Below the pieces are notes generated by a model. The model ran no database searches. It saw only the letters and a list, made by a program, of their open reading frames with translations, and was not told the DNA's origin. The translations under genes were made by a program, and so were the position numbers. 64,000 nt of DNA from Phaeobacter sp. QD34_24 (GTDB lineage Bacteria > Pseudomonadota > Alphaproteobacteria > Rhodobacterales > Rhodobacteraceae). The stretch lies in contig NZ_JARCJD010000002.1 in the NCBI RefSeq assembly GCF_028890115.1, positions 1-64,000 on the forward strand, given 5' to 3'. Of the stretch, positions 44,528 through 53,123 are shown piece by piece. Within the stretch, counting starts at the first letter, position 1, and each line of letters starts with the position of its first letter.

Positions 44528-46060
44528 ATGGCGATGACCGGAATGGCGACAACAAGGAGTAGTGCCGTGCAGTCACAGGCAATTTCTTATTTTGACTCGG
44601 AAAGCAGGCAGGACGCCCCTTGGCGTCTGTTCATGCTGGCCCTGATCAGCAGCGTTATGGTTTTGGCGCAGGCTCTGATGGCTCAGGCCCGCCCCGAAAG
44701 CCTGGCGCCCCTGGCGGAAAAGGTCAGCCCGGCGGTGGTGAATATCACGACGACAACGGTGATCGAGGGCCGCACCGGCCCGCAGGGTATCGTGCCCGAG
44801 GGATCCCCGTTCGAGGATTTCTTCCGCGAGTTCCAGGATCGCAATGGCAATGGCGCCCCTGAACGCCCGCGCCGTTCGTCTGCGCTGGGGTCCGGTTTCG
44901 TGATTTCCGAGGATGGCTATATCGTCACCAATGATCACGTGATCAAAGAGGCCGACGAGATCGAGATCGAATTCTTCCCGGGCGATGGTCAGCCTGCGGA
45001 ACTGTTGCCGGCCAAGGTCATTGGCACCGATCCCACCACCGATATCGCCCTTCTGAAGGTCGATGCCCCGATGCCGTTGAAATTCGTCACCTTCGGCGAC
45101 AGCGACACCGCCCGTGTGGGTGATTGGGTCATCGCCATGGGCAATCCGCTGGGACAGGGGTTCTCGCTCTCTGCCGGGATCGTCTCGGCGCGCAACCGGG
45201 AACTGTCCGGCTCTTATGACGATTACATCCAGACCGATGCGGCCATCAACCGGGGCAACTCGGGCGGGCCGCTGTTCAACATGGATGGCGAGGTTGTCGG
45301 CGTGAACACCGCGATCCTGTCGCCCAATGGCGGCTCGATCGGGATCGGCTTTTCCATGGCCTCCAACGTGGTCAGCAAGGTGGTCGATCAGTTGAAGGAA
45401 TACGGCGAGACCCGTCGCGGCTGGTTGGGTGTGCGTATCCAGGATGTGACCGATGACGTGGCCGAGGCCATGGGCCTGGAAGCCGCCAAGGGCGCCCTGG
45501 TCACCGATGTGCCCGAAGGTCCGGCCAAGGAGGCCGGCATGCTGGCGGGCGACGTGATCCTCAGCTTTGATGGCGCCGTGGTGGATGACACCCGCGGGCT
45601 GGTGCGCAGCGTCGGCAATGCCGAGGTCGGCAAGACGGTACGGGTTGTGGTCTACCGCGAAGGCAAGACCGAAACGCTGAAGGTCGTCCTGGGGCGGCGT
45701 GAGGATGCGGAACGTCAGGCCGGGCGCTCGGACGATGACAAAAGCGCGCCCGAGCAGACCGAGAAACAGCTTCTCGGCCTTTCCGTTGGCATCCTGACCG
45801 ACGAGCTGCGCGGCGAGTTGAACGTGCCCGAGGGCACGGACGGTCTGGTGATCCTCTCTGTGGACGAGACCTCCGAAGCCTGGGAAAAGGGCCTGCGGGC
45901 AGGGGATGTGATCACCGAAGCCGGTCAGCAGAAACTGTCCGGAATCGGCGATCTTGAGGCCCGCATCGCGGAGGCCAAAGAGGCCGGGCGCAAGTCTCTG
46001 CTTCTTCTGGTGCGCCGCAGTGGCGAGCCGCGCTTTGTGGCCCTGAACCTCACCGAATGA
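44528..46060 (+). CDS. degP: Periplasmic Do-type serine protease DegP/HtrA
   Basis: A 510-residue envelope protease-chaperone. An N-terminal signal/anchor (about 33-53, LFMLALISSVMVLAQALMAQA) is followed by the trypsin-like domain with His137 (TNDHV), Asp172 (TDIAL) and Ser245 (GNSGGPL), then two PDZ domains (about 305-400 and 425-510). The start at 44528 follows GGAGGAG. The signal sits after a polar stretch of 30 residues, which is longer than usual; an internal ATG could give a shorter form. Confidence 0.95.
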   Translation: MAMTGMATTRSSAVQSQAISYFDSESRQDAPWRLFMLALISSVMVLAQALMAQARPESLAPLAEKVSPAVVNITTTTVIEGRTGPQGIVPEGSPFEDFFREFQDRNGNGAPERPRRSSALGSGFVISEDGYIVTNDHVIKEADEIEIEFFPGDGQPAELLPAKVIGTDPTTDIALLKVDAPMPLKFVTFGDSDTARVGDWVIAMGNPLGQGFSLSAGIVSARNRELSGSYDDYIQTDAAINRGNSGGPLFNMDGEVVGVNTAILSPNGGSIGIGFSMASNVVSKVVDQLKEYGETRRGWLGVRIQDVTDDVAEAMGLEAAKGALVTDVPEGPAKEAGMLAGDVILSFDGAVVDDTRGLVRSVGNAEVGKTVRVVVYREGKTETLKVVLGRREDAERQAGRSDDDKSAPEQTEKQLLGLSVGILTDELRGELNVPEGTDGLVILSVDETSEAWEKGLRAGDVITEAGQQKLSGIGDLEARIAEAKEAGRKSLLLLVRRSGEPRFVALNLTE

Positions 46061-46097
46061 GCGATCAGGTCACGCCCGCACGTGGGTGAATTCAGGA

Positions 46098-46125
46098 AAA
46101 GGCCGGGCGATGTCCCGGCCTTTTT
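46098..46125 (+). terminator. Intrinsic terminator after degP
   Basis: AAAGGCCGGG pairs with CCCGGCCTTT around a 6-base loop, followed by T. It ends the degP transcript in the 308-bp gap before the next gene. Confidence 0.85.
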
Positions 46126-46164
46126 CCGTTGGGAGGGGCAGGCAGGAAAAGAGGGACAGGCGGA

Positions 46165-46260
46165 CAGGAAAAGAGCCATGCGCTGGCGGGCACATGGCTC
46201 TTGATAAATGGGTCAGGCATTGGGATGGAACGATAAATGCCTGACCTGTGAGTGACCATG
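46165..46260 (-). ncRNA. Candidate small RNA behind a CRP-like regulator
   Basis: Minus-strand order: TGTGA-N6-TCACA box (46282-46297), weak -10-like TAGCTG, then a perfect 10-bp hairpin (46212-46245, GTCAGGCATT/AATGCCTGAC), a short AU-rich linker, and a second 10-bp hairpin (46171-46202) followed by TTTT, an intrinsic terminator. No open reading frame of use is present. The rest of this 308-bp gap (46061-46368) holds the degP terminator and a 9-bp direct repeat. The hairpins may instead simply end the regulator mRNA. The 5' end is inferred. Confidence 0.4.
46171..46202 (-). terminator. Intrinsic terminator reading leftwards
   Basis: On the minus strand AAGAGCCATG pairs with CATGGCTCTT around a 12-base loop, followed by TTCC after the T-rich end. 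It ends either the regulator mRNA or a separate short RNA. Confidence 0.75.
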
Positions 46261-46281
46261 ACAGCTACGGGTACACGTTTC

Positions 46282-46297
46282 TGTGATCCAGTTCACA
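46282..46297. promoter_or_regulatory. Perfect CRP-type site
   Basis: TGTGATCCAGTTCACA equals the CRP consensus TGTGA-N6-TCACA. It lies 72 bp beyond the stop of a CRP/FNR-family gene whose recognition helix (ATREAVSK) has the Arg-Glu pair and a basic residue at the CRP contact positions. It is not upstream of any annotated gene. Confidence 0.65.
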
Positions 46298-46368
46298 TAG
46301 GCGTCAGAAATCCTGGGCGTCAGACATCGTGAAGGTGGTGAGACATCCTGCCAACCGCGCTTCAGCGA

Positions 46369-47037
46369 TCAGAGCAGTTCCGGCTCCGCCAAGAGACCAA
46401 GGGCCTTGCGGTCGATGATTTGCAGCGCGCCACGGTTGATCTCGATGATGCCGGATCGTTTCCAATGCGACAGCGTCTTGGAGACGGCCTCGCGGGTGGC
46501 ACCGACAAACTCCGCCAACTCGCTTTGTGACAGACCCAGCCGACCATTGCCGCCTTCCGGTGTGAGGTACAGCAGCTTGCGCGCCAGGCGCACCGGCATG
46601 GGCAGGAAGACCTGTTCGTTCAATTGCGCGCTCATCCAGCGCATGCGTTGCCCGGCAAGCCGCAGCAGGTCTCCGGCAAGTTCCGGGTGCCGTTCGATCT
46701 GGCCGAGAATATCGCGGTTGCGCAGGCGGCGCAGGCGGCTGGGTTCTGTCGCGGTCACCGTGGCGGTGCGCTCACCGGGGTCGAAGAGGGCAATCTCTCC
46801 AAAGATGGCGCCGGGGCGCATCAGGTCCAGCGTCAGCTTGCGCCCGGCGACCGACAGGATGGAGAATTCCAGCGCGCCTTCGACAATGGCATAGAGCGCA
46901 CCTCCGGTGTCGCCCTGTTCGAACAGGGTTTCGCCCTGGGACAGGCGGATATCACTGGCTTGGCTTTCCAGCATCTGCCGCAGCGGAGCCGAAGCTCCGG
47001 AAAGAAAGCCGGTATCCGGCAGGCGGTCATGTTCCAT
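46369..47037 (-). CDS. CRP/FNR-family transcriptional regulator
   Basis: A 222-residue regulator: cyclic-nucleotide-binding-like beta-roll (about 20-125, with ETLFEQGDTGGALYAIVEG and GAIFGEIALFDPGERTATV), a linker helix, and a winged helix (LSQSELAEFVGATREAVSK). The GEIALFDPGERTATV stretch is close to the cAMP pocket signature, so cyclic nucleotide sensing is plausible. No cysteine cluster of the FNR type is present. The Arg-Glu...Lys of the recognition helix predicts TGTGA half-sites. Confidence 0.92.
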   Translation of the reverse strand: MEHDRLPDTGFLSGASAPLRQMLESQASDIRLSQGETLFEQGDTGGALYAIVEGALEFSILSVAGRKLTLDLMRPGAIFGEIALFDPGERTATVTATEPSRLRRLRNRDILGQIERHPELAGDLLRLAGQRMRWMSAQLNEQVFLPMPVRLARKLLYLTPEGGNGRLGLSQSELAEFVGATREAVSKTLSHWKRSGIIEINRGALQIIDRKALGLLAEPELL

Positions 47038-47178
47038 GATCTATCGTGCTCCAGAGCGCATTTGCCCACAGCGCCTGTGGGCCGGTCTGTGTTTCCGGCT
47101 GGACCCTAGCAGAGCCGCCGGGCTGGGTGAACCGGGGAGAAGGGGCGTGGCATATGCGTCGGGGGGCTGTTGCTGGCG

Positions 47179-47691
47179 CTAGTTTGCAACGGAGATCAGC
47201 CCCAGGCGGCGGGCGCTTTCGAGAGAGAGCAGCTGGCTTTCCAGCCCATAGCGGCGCTGGTAGCGCAGGATGGCCTGGCGGGTCGGGCGATCCAGTGAGC
47301 CGGTAATGGCGCCGGTGTAGTCGCCGCGCACCGCAAGGGCGCGTTGCAGGGAGGCGATGAAATCCGGTGTCATATCCACCGGGCAGGTGATCTGCAGCCA
47401 GGTCTGGCTGCGCGGGCGCACGATGTCCTGGCGGGTTTCGGTGCGAAAGACGGCGGGCTGCAGGATCTGCCCATCGGGCGCGCGCAGCTCCGGCTCGACC
47501 AGGACCTGGACAGTCACCGTCTCAATGACCGCCGGGCTGATGTGGCGATCCCAGCAACTGCCCGGCTCGGCGCCCGGCGGGGCCGTCGGCGCGAGGGGAC
47601 GGTCGCTTTCGGAAGGGGCGGTACAGGCGGTCAAGGCCACCAGCAGGGCCAGGGCGGCGGCGCGGAACGGGAAGGTGGATCGGCTGCTCAT
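47179..47691 (-). CDS. Lipoprotein with peptidoglycan-binding domain
   Basis: A 170-residue precursor with a lipoprotein signal ending VALTAC (lipobox), so Cys23 is probably lipidated. The C-terminal part (about 115-170) has FIASLQRALAVRGDYTG, LDRPTRQAILRYQRRYG and LSLESARRLGL, the PG_binding_1 fold. The middle, with paired cysteines (SCWDR, LQITCPV), is unassigned. It probably ties the outer membrane or periplasm to the cell wall. Confidence 0.85.
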   Translation of the reverse strand: MSSRSTFPFRAAALALLVALTACTAPSESDRPLAPTAPPGAEPGSCWDRHISPAVIETVTVQVLVEPELRAPDGQILQPAVFRTETRQDIVRPRSQTWLQITCPVDMTPDFIASLQRALAVRGDYTGAITGSLDRPTRQAILRYQRRYGLESQLLSLESARRLGLISVAN

Positions 47692-47743
47692 ATGCGCGCA
47701 CCTCTTGTGGTCTTTTGGTCAGACCGGCGGGTTTTGCGGCAGG

Positions 47744-48609
<866 letters not shown>

Positions 48610-48610
<1 letters not shown>

Positions 48611-49419
48611 TGGCTCTGCGGGGTCAGGGGGCGCGGCGTCGACCGACTGCTTTCTGGCCGCGTTCCTTGCGCCGCGCCGCGCAGGCGATGTGCCTGTGGC
48701 TGGCGGTTCCGGGCGCGCCTGTCGAGGCGCAGACGGACGCCCAAGACCGTTCGAGAGCCGCTGTCGCGCTCACGGAAGCCAGCTTTTACGGCCCGACCAC
48801 GCGCTATGCCCATGCGGTGCTTGGCGACGCGGTTGAATGGACCGGTCTGTCCTTGCGCCTGAGCGGATCCGATGGGGCGATACGTCAGTTCAAGATCGAT
48901 CTGCCTGTGGACCATGTGTTCGAGGATCTGGCCCCGCGTCCGGTGGATCTGGATCTGGATGGGCGCCCGGATGCGGCTATGGTCGTTGAGACGGATATGG
49001 GTCTGGGCGCAGCTTTGGCGCTTTATGGGGCAGAGGGCAAGATCGCCGAGACGCCGCATATAGGCCAGCGCAATCGCTGGCTGGCTCCGATCGGAGCTGC
49101 GGACCTGGACGGCGACGGATATGTGGAACTGGCCTATATCGACCGTCCCCATCTGGCCAAGACCCTGCGCATCTGGCGTTTCAAGGATGGGGCACTGGAG
49201 GCCGTCGCCAGCTTGGCCGGGCTGACCAACCACCGGATCGGTCAGGATTTCATCACCTCCGGCATTCGCGACTGCGGCGAGGGGGTGGAGCTTGTCACCG
49301 TCGATGCCAATTGGTCGCGGGTGATGGCCACGCGCCTGACGGCTTCGGGGATCAAGACGAGGGCAATTGGCGGCTTTGTCGACAGCAGTTCGGTCACCAG
49401 GGCCTTGAACTGCGCCTAA
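48610..49419 (+). CDS. Secreted FG-GAP/VCBS-repeat-like protein
   Basis: A 269-residue protein. An Arg-rich start precedes a hydrophobic stretch (AMCLWLAVPGAPVEAQ) that looks like a signal peptide; translation may begin at the inner ATG at 48688. The body has calcium-type repeats DLDLDGRPDAAMVVE and GAADLDGDGYVELAYID, typical of FG-GAP/VCBS propellers. No enzyme motif. It starts in the ferredoxin stop codon (TGATGG), but a functional link is not obvious. Confidence 0.78.
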
Positions 49420-49444
49420 TGTGATACAGCAGCGGCGGACCGCT

Positions 49445-49521
49445 GAAGTGCCGCGCGCAGCGCGGCGCCTGGCCCAACGGCCAAGCGCCTTCTTTGAAGG
49501 CCGCGCAGCGGGCGGGAGGGC
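49445..49521 (-). repeat. Dispersed convergent-gene repeat, copy C (inverted)
   Basis: Read on the minus strand: CTCCCGCCC (49518-49510), hairpin GCCTTC-aaa-GAAGGC (49501-49487), CCGTTGGGCC (about 49479-49470) and GC hairpin GCCGCGC-tgc-GCGCGGC (49466-49450). It lies between two convergent genes. The order and spacing match copies A and D, in the opposite orientation. Confidence 0.6.
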
Positions 49522-49532
49522 TTTTTCGATCT

Positions 49533-49994
49533 TCAGGCAGACCGGCGAAACACCAGCGAGGTCGGCCGATCAAAGCCGGGATGCGCGGTGCTGCCTGTTT
49601 GCACGAACCCCAGCCGGGCAAAGGCTGCGTGGTTCTCCACTAGTTCCACGCGGGTCTGCAGCTCAACCGCGGGCAATCCCAGATCCCGTGCGCGGCGCAG
49701 GGCATGATCGATCAGGCTGCGGGCAAGACCCATGCCGCGACTGCTTTCGGCCACCGCCAGTTTGCCCAGATAAAGGCAGTCCTGTTTCGGTGTCAGGAAC
49801 ATGCAGGCCAGAGGCGGCGTGCCAATGACCCAGATTTCGCCCTTGCGGCACTGTTCGGCCAGGCTCTGTGGCGTCAGATCCCGCATCGAAGAGGGCGGAT
49901 CGATACGCCCCTCCATGAAGGCAAAGCTGCTCCGGATCAGATCCAGAACCGCCTCAAGGCGCGGCTCCTCCGGGTTCAGGCGTTCCACTCTCAT
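49533..49994 (-). CDS. GNAT-family N-acetyltransferase
   Basis: A 153-residue acetyl-CoA-dependent transferase. Motif A is present as LYLGKLAVAESSRGMGLARSLIDHA (Q/RxxGxG/A type), with HAAFARLGFVQTGS late. Acceptor unknown. The ATG at 49994 is chosen as the family start; an upstream in-frame ATG would run into the LuxR gene. It lies 7 bp beyond the stop of the PAS-LuxR gene on the same strand. Confidence 0.9.
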   Translation of the reverse strand: MRVERLNPEEPRLEAVLDLIRSSFAFMEGRIDPPSSMRDLTPQSLAEQCRKGEIWVIGTPPLACMFLTPKQDCLYLGKLAVAESSRGMGLARSLIDHALRRARDLGLPAVELQTRVELVENHAAFARLGFVQTGSTAHPGFDRPTSLVFRRSA

Positions 49995-50001
49995 CTGATC
50001 A

Positions 50002-50619
50002 TCACGGGCTATTGCTGCGCACCACGTGGTCGCCGCCGATATCGCCAAGCGAGGAAAACAGGCTGGCGGTATTGTTGGCGCCAACCTTTTTCAGCAGGCG
50101 CGCCCGATGCACCTCTACCGTGCGATAGCTGAGGTCTAGGATCCGCGCGATTTCCTTGCTGGTCTTGCCCTCGCGCAACAGCGAATAGACCTCGCGCTCG
50201 CGCCGGGTCAGCGGCTGATAGGGGCGCACGCCCGACAGATCGGCGAAACTCCAGACCGCGCGCCCCAGGGGCTCGTCGGGCGTGAAGGTGTGGCCGCGCA
50301 CGCGCACCCAGAACAATTCGCCCGTCTTGCGCTTCATCACCCGTTCGTCCCAGTAAGGATTGCCCTGGCCGAGGCTGGTATCCCCGCGGTTGCGCAGATT
50401 TTGAAATTCCTCGTCCGACGGATAGAGAAAGGCAAACAGCCGGTCCAACATCTCTTCGCGGGCATAGCCGAACATTTCGCAGAAGCGCTGATTGCACTCG
50501 CGCAGCACGCGGTTTTCCGTCACCACGATGCCGACGGGTGAGAATTCAAAGGCGAGCTGTGCCAGGTCACGGTCGGCATAAAGCTGGTCCAGAGCGGCTT
50601 GGTCCGGGTAATTGTCCAT
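50002..50619 (-). CDS. PAS-LuxR transcriptional regulator
   Basis: A 205-residue protein with an N-terminal PAS domain (about 20-130: FEFSPVGIVVTENRVLRECN, FCEMFGYAREEML, FWVRVRGHTFTP) and a C-terminal LuxR/FixJ-type helix-turn-helix (LTRREREVYSLLREGKTSKE, LSYRTVEVHRARLLKKVG). It has no receiver domain, so sensing is probably direct through PAS (haem, flavin or small ligand; not determined). It is followed by a GNAT gene 7 bp downstream. Confidence 0.9.
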   Translation of the reverse strand: MDNYPDQAALDQLYADRDLAQLAFEFSPVGIVVTENRVLRECNQRFCEMFGYAREEMLDRLFAFLYPSDEEFQNLRNRGDTSLGQGNPYWDERVMKRKTGELFWVRVRGHTFTPDEPLGRAVWSFADLSGVRPYQPLTRREREVYSLLREGKTSKEIARILDLSYRTVEVHRARLLKKVGANNTASLFSSLGDIGGDHVVRSNSP

Positions 50620-50713
50620 TTTGCCTCCAAGGCTTGGCGAACGTAGTAGCCTACGGCAAGGGCCGTGAAAACACTTATGAATATCCGACGGTTCGGATCG
50701 GCAGGGGTCTGAG

Positions 50714-51595
50714 CTAGCTCAATACAAAGGCCTGAGGCGCCATCGGTGGCGGCGGCGGCAGGTCCAGATGCGCAGAGAGGGAAATCTCGACCGTCCGGCA
50801 GAGGGCATCCAGCGGCAGCCCGTTTGCGGTTTCGGCAAAGGGATCCGACAGCTCTTCGGTGACCTCTGCAAGGCCGAAAAAGACATAGGCCACAATGGCG
50901 ACAAAGACGGGTGTCATCCAGCCAGCCCCTTCGAGCAGGGCAAAGGGAATGAGCAGGCAGTAAAGGTAGGTGGTGCGAAACACCAAGAGCGAATAGACAT
51001 AGGGCAGCGGCGTGCTGGCGATGCGTTCGCAGCCTGCCTGTGCCAGGGTGATCGCGGCGAGCCGCTCGGACAGTGCCTTGCGGGCAAATCCATCGGGGGC
51101 CGTGTTGCCAACCATGCTGGCCATCTCGTTCAAGGCGGCGCAGGGGGGATGTGGCGCAGCAGAGAAATCCTGCCCGGCCCATTCCGCGGCTTTGGCGAAA
51201 TCCCGCGACTTTCGCAGGTTGATCCGGTGCAGGTGCAGAAATCCGAGCGCGAGGCGCAGCAGCCGGTGCCTGTCGCGGCGGTCCGGCAAAAAAATCTCTG
51301 CCTCGCGGCCAAGGGTGCGCAGATCCGCGACAAGCTGCCCCCACAGGCGGCGGCCCTCCCACCAGCGATCATAGGCGGCATTGTTGCGAAATCCGAGAAA
51401 CAGCGACAGGGCGACCCCGAAGACGGCAAAGGGCGCGGCATTGGTATGGGGCAGGGAATAGATGTGACCATCCACCCAGACCACCGCAGCCGCCAGGGCC
51501 GACACGGCCAGGATGCGCGGCAGGATCCGGGGCAGGACCGATCCCTGCATCGCAAAGATCAGCGCCCAAAGCCCCGGTTTTTCCCGCAATATCAT
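50714..51595 (-). CDS. Bestrophin-family (UPF0187) anion channel-like protein
   Basis: A 293-residue membrane protein of the bestrophin/YneE family. It has the typical AVFGVALSLFLGFRNNAAYDRWWEGRRLWG and, near the end, FFGLAEVTEELSDPFAETANGLPLDALCR. Bacterial members are pentameric channels for sodium or chloride. Hydrophobic helices lie about 25-45, 60-75 and 205-245. It is 52 bp upstream of purD in the reading direction. Confidence 0.9.
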   Translation of the reverse strand: MILREKPGLWALIFAMQGSVLPRILPRILAVSALAAAVVWVDGHIYSLPHTNAAPFAVFGVALSLFLGFRNNAAYDRWWEGRRLWGQLVADLRTLGREAEIFLPDRRDRHRLLRLALGFLHLHRINLRKSRDFAKAAEWAGQDFSAAPHPPCAALNEMASMVGNTAPDGFARKALSERLAAITLAQAGCERIASTPLPYVYSLLVFRTTYLYCLLIPFALLEGAGWMTPVFVAIVAYVFFGLAEVTEELSDPFAETANGLPLDALCRTVEISLSAHLDLPPPPPMAPQAFVLS

Positions 51596-51647
51596 CGCGA
51601 TGGCCCTTTCGCAGGTGCAGGTGTCAAAGATCGGCGGGCTCAGGCGC

Positions 51648-52913
51648 CTACTTCAGGGCACGCCAGCCGATGTCGCGGCGGAAGAAGCCATCCGCCCAGT
51701 CGATCCGCTCCACCATGGCATAGGCGCGTTCATGCGCTTCGGCCAGGGTTTCGCCGCGGGCGGTGACGTTCAGCACCCGGCCGCCATTGGCGAGGATCTT
51801 GCCGCCCTCGGCCTTTGTGCCCGCGTGGAACACCATATTGCTGCTGTCTTCGGGCAGGGCCTCAAGGCCCTGGATCTCGGTGCCTTTCTGATAGGAACCG
51901 GGATAGCCCTTGGCGGCCATGACCACAGTGATGGCGTGATCGTCACCCCAGTTCACCTGAGCCTCGCCCAGGCGCCCTTCGGCGGCGGCATGCATCAGGT
52001 CCAGCGCCTGCGCGCCAAGGCGCATCATCAGCACCTGGCACTCGGGATCGCCAAAGCGCACGTTGTACTCGACCAGGCGCGGCTGGCCGTCCTTGATCAT
52101 CAGGCCCGCATATAGGACGCCCTGGTAAGGCGCGCCGCGCTTGGCCATTTCCGCCATGGTCGGCTTGATGATTTCTTCCATGGCGCGGGCTTCGATCTCG
52201 GCCGACAGGACCGGCGCCGGGGAATAGGCGCCCATGCCGCCGGTGTTGAGACCGGTGTCGCCTTCGCCGACGCGCTTGTGGTCCTGGGCGGTGCCGATCG
52301 ACAGCACCTCTTCGCCATCCACCAGCACGAACAGGGAGGCTTCTTCGCCCTCCATGAATTCCTCGATCACCACTTCGGCGCCCGCACCGCCGAAGCTGCC
52401 GCCGAACATGTCGTCGATGGCCTCAAGCGCGGTTGCCTCGTCCATTGCAACGATCACGCCCTTGCCTGCGGCCAGGCCATCCGCCTTGACCACGATGGGC
52501 GCGCCCTGCTGGCGCACATAGTCCTTGGCGTCATCCGCATCAGTGAAATGCCCATAGGCGGCGGTGGGCGCCTTGGCTGCATCGCAGATCTCCTTGGTGA
52601 AGCTTTTGGAGGCTTCCAGCCTTGCCGCCGCTTCCGAAGGGCCGAAGACCAGAATGCCTGCCTCGCGCAGCCGGTCAGCAACGCCAGCGGCCAGCGGCGC
52701 CTCGGGGCCAATGATGACGAAATCGATGGCGTTTTCCTCGGCAAAGGTCACCACGGCGCCGCCCTGTTCGATATCAAGGCTGGCGCAATCGGCGATCTGC
52801 GCGATACCCGCATTGCCGGGGGCCACGATCAGCTTGTCGCACTTGGGGTTCTGCATCACCGCCCAGGCCAGAGCATGTTCGCGCCCGCCGCTGCCAAGGA
52901 TAAGGATATTCAT
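51648..52913 (-). CDS. purD: Phosphoribosylamine-glycine ligase
   Basis: A 421-residue ATP-grasp enzyme, second step of purine synthesis. The start NILILGSGGREHALAW and APGNAGIAQIADC are family hallmarks; the ATP-grasp part includes VVKADGLAAGKGVIVA, VIEEFMEGEEASLF and VEYNVRFGDPE. The ATG at 52913 is chosen because homology begins there. It is divergent from xseA across 210 bp, which hold no recognised riboswitch. Confidence 0.97.
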   Translation of the reverse strand: MNILILGSGGREHALAWAVMQNPKCDKLIVAPGNAGIAQIADCASLDIEQGGAVVTFAEENAIDFVIIGPEAPLAAGVADRLREAGILVFGPSEAAARLEASKSFTKEICDAAKAPTAAYGHFTDADDAKDYVRQQGAPIVVKADGLAAGKGVIVAMDEATALEAIDDMFGGSFGGAGAEVVIEEFMEGEEASLFVLVDGEEVLSIGTAQDHKRVGEGDTGLNTGGMGAYSPAPVLSAEIEARAMEEIIKPTMAEMAKRGAPYQGVLYAGLMIKDGQPRLVEYNVRFGDPECQVLMMRLGAQALDLMHAAAEGRLGEAQVNWGDDHAITVVMAAKGYPGSYQKGTEIQGLEALPEDSSNMVFHAGTKAEGGKILANGGRVLNVTARGETLAEAHERAYAMVERIDWADGFFRRDIGWRALK

Positions 52914-53123
52914 CGCACTGTCTCCGATCTGCCCGCCCCGGCGTTCGGGGCGTGTCTTGTCCTGCGGCAGGGGCTCCGATGCGCGAGGCCGATGGACCGG
53001 CGCCGGGGGCTTGCCATGCTTGTCGCGCCTTCTATGCTGCGCGGGCCTGTAAAACAAGAACCGCTTGGTCGCAGGCGCGCAGCCACTGCACCCTGTCCAA
53101 AGCAAGACCAGAACGAGCAGCCG

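Noticed and set aside
52278-53123. N-terminal extension of xseA across purD
   Set aside because: The open frame continues upstream, but it only mirrors purD; ExoVII homology starts at 53124.
52914-53123. Purine-responsive riboswitch between purD and xseA
   Set aside because: No conserved purine, PRPP or ZTP aptamer elements are visible in the 210-bp gap.
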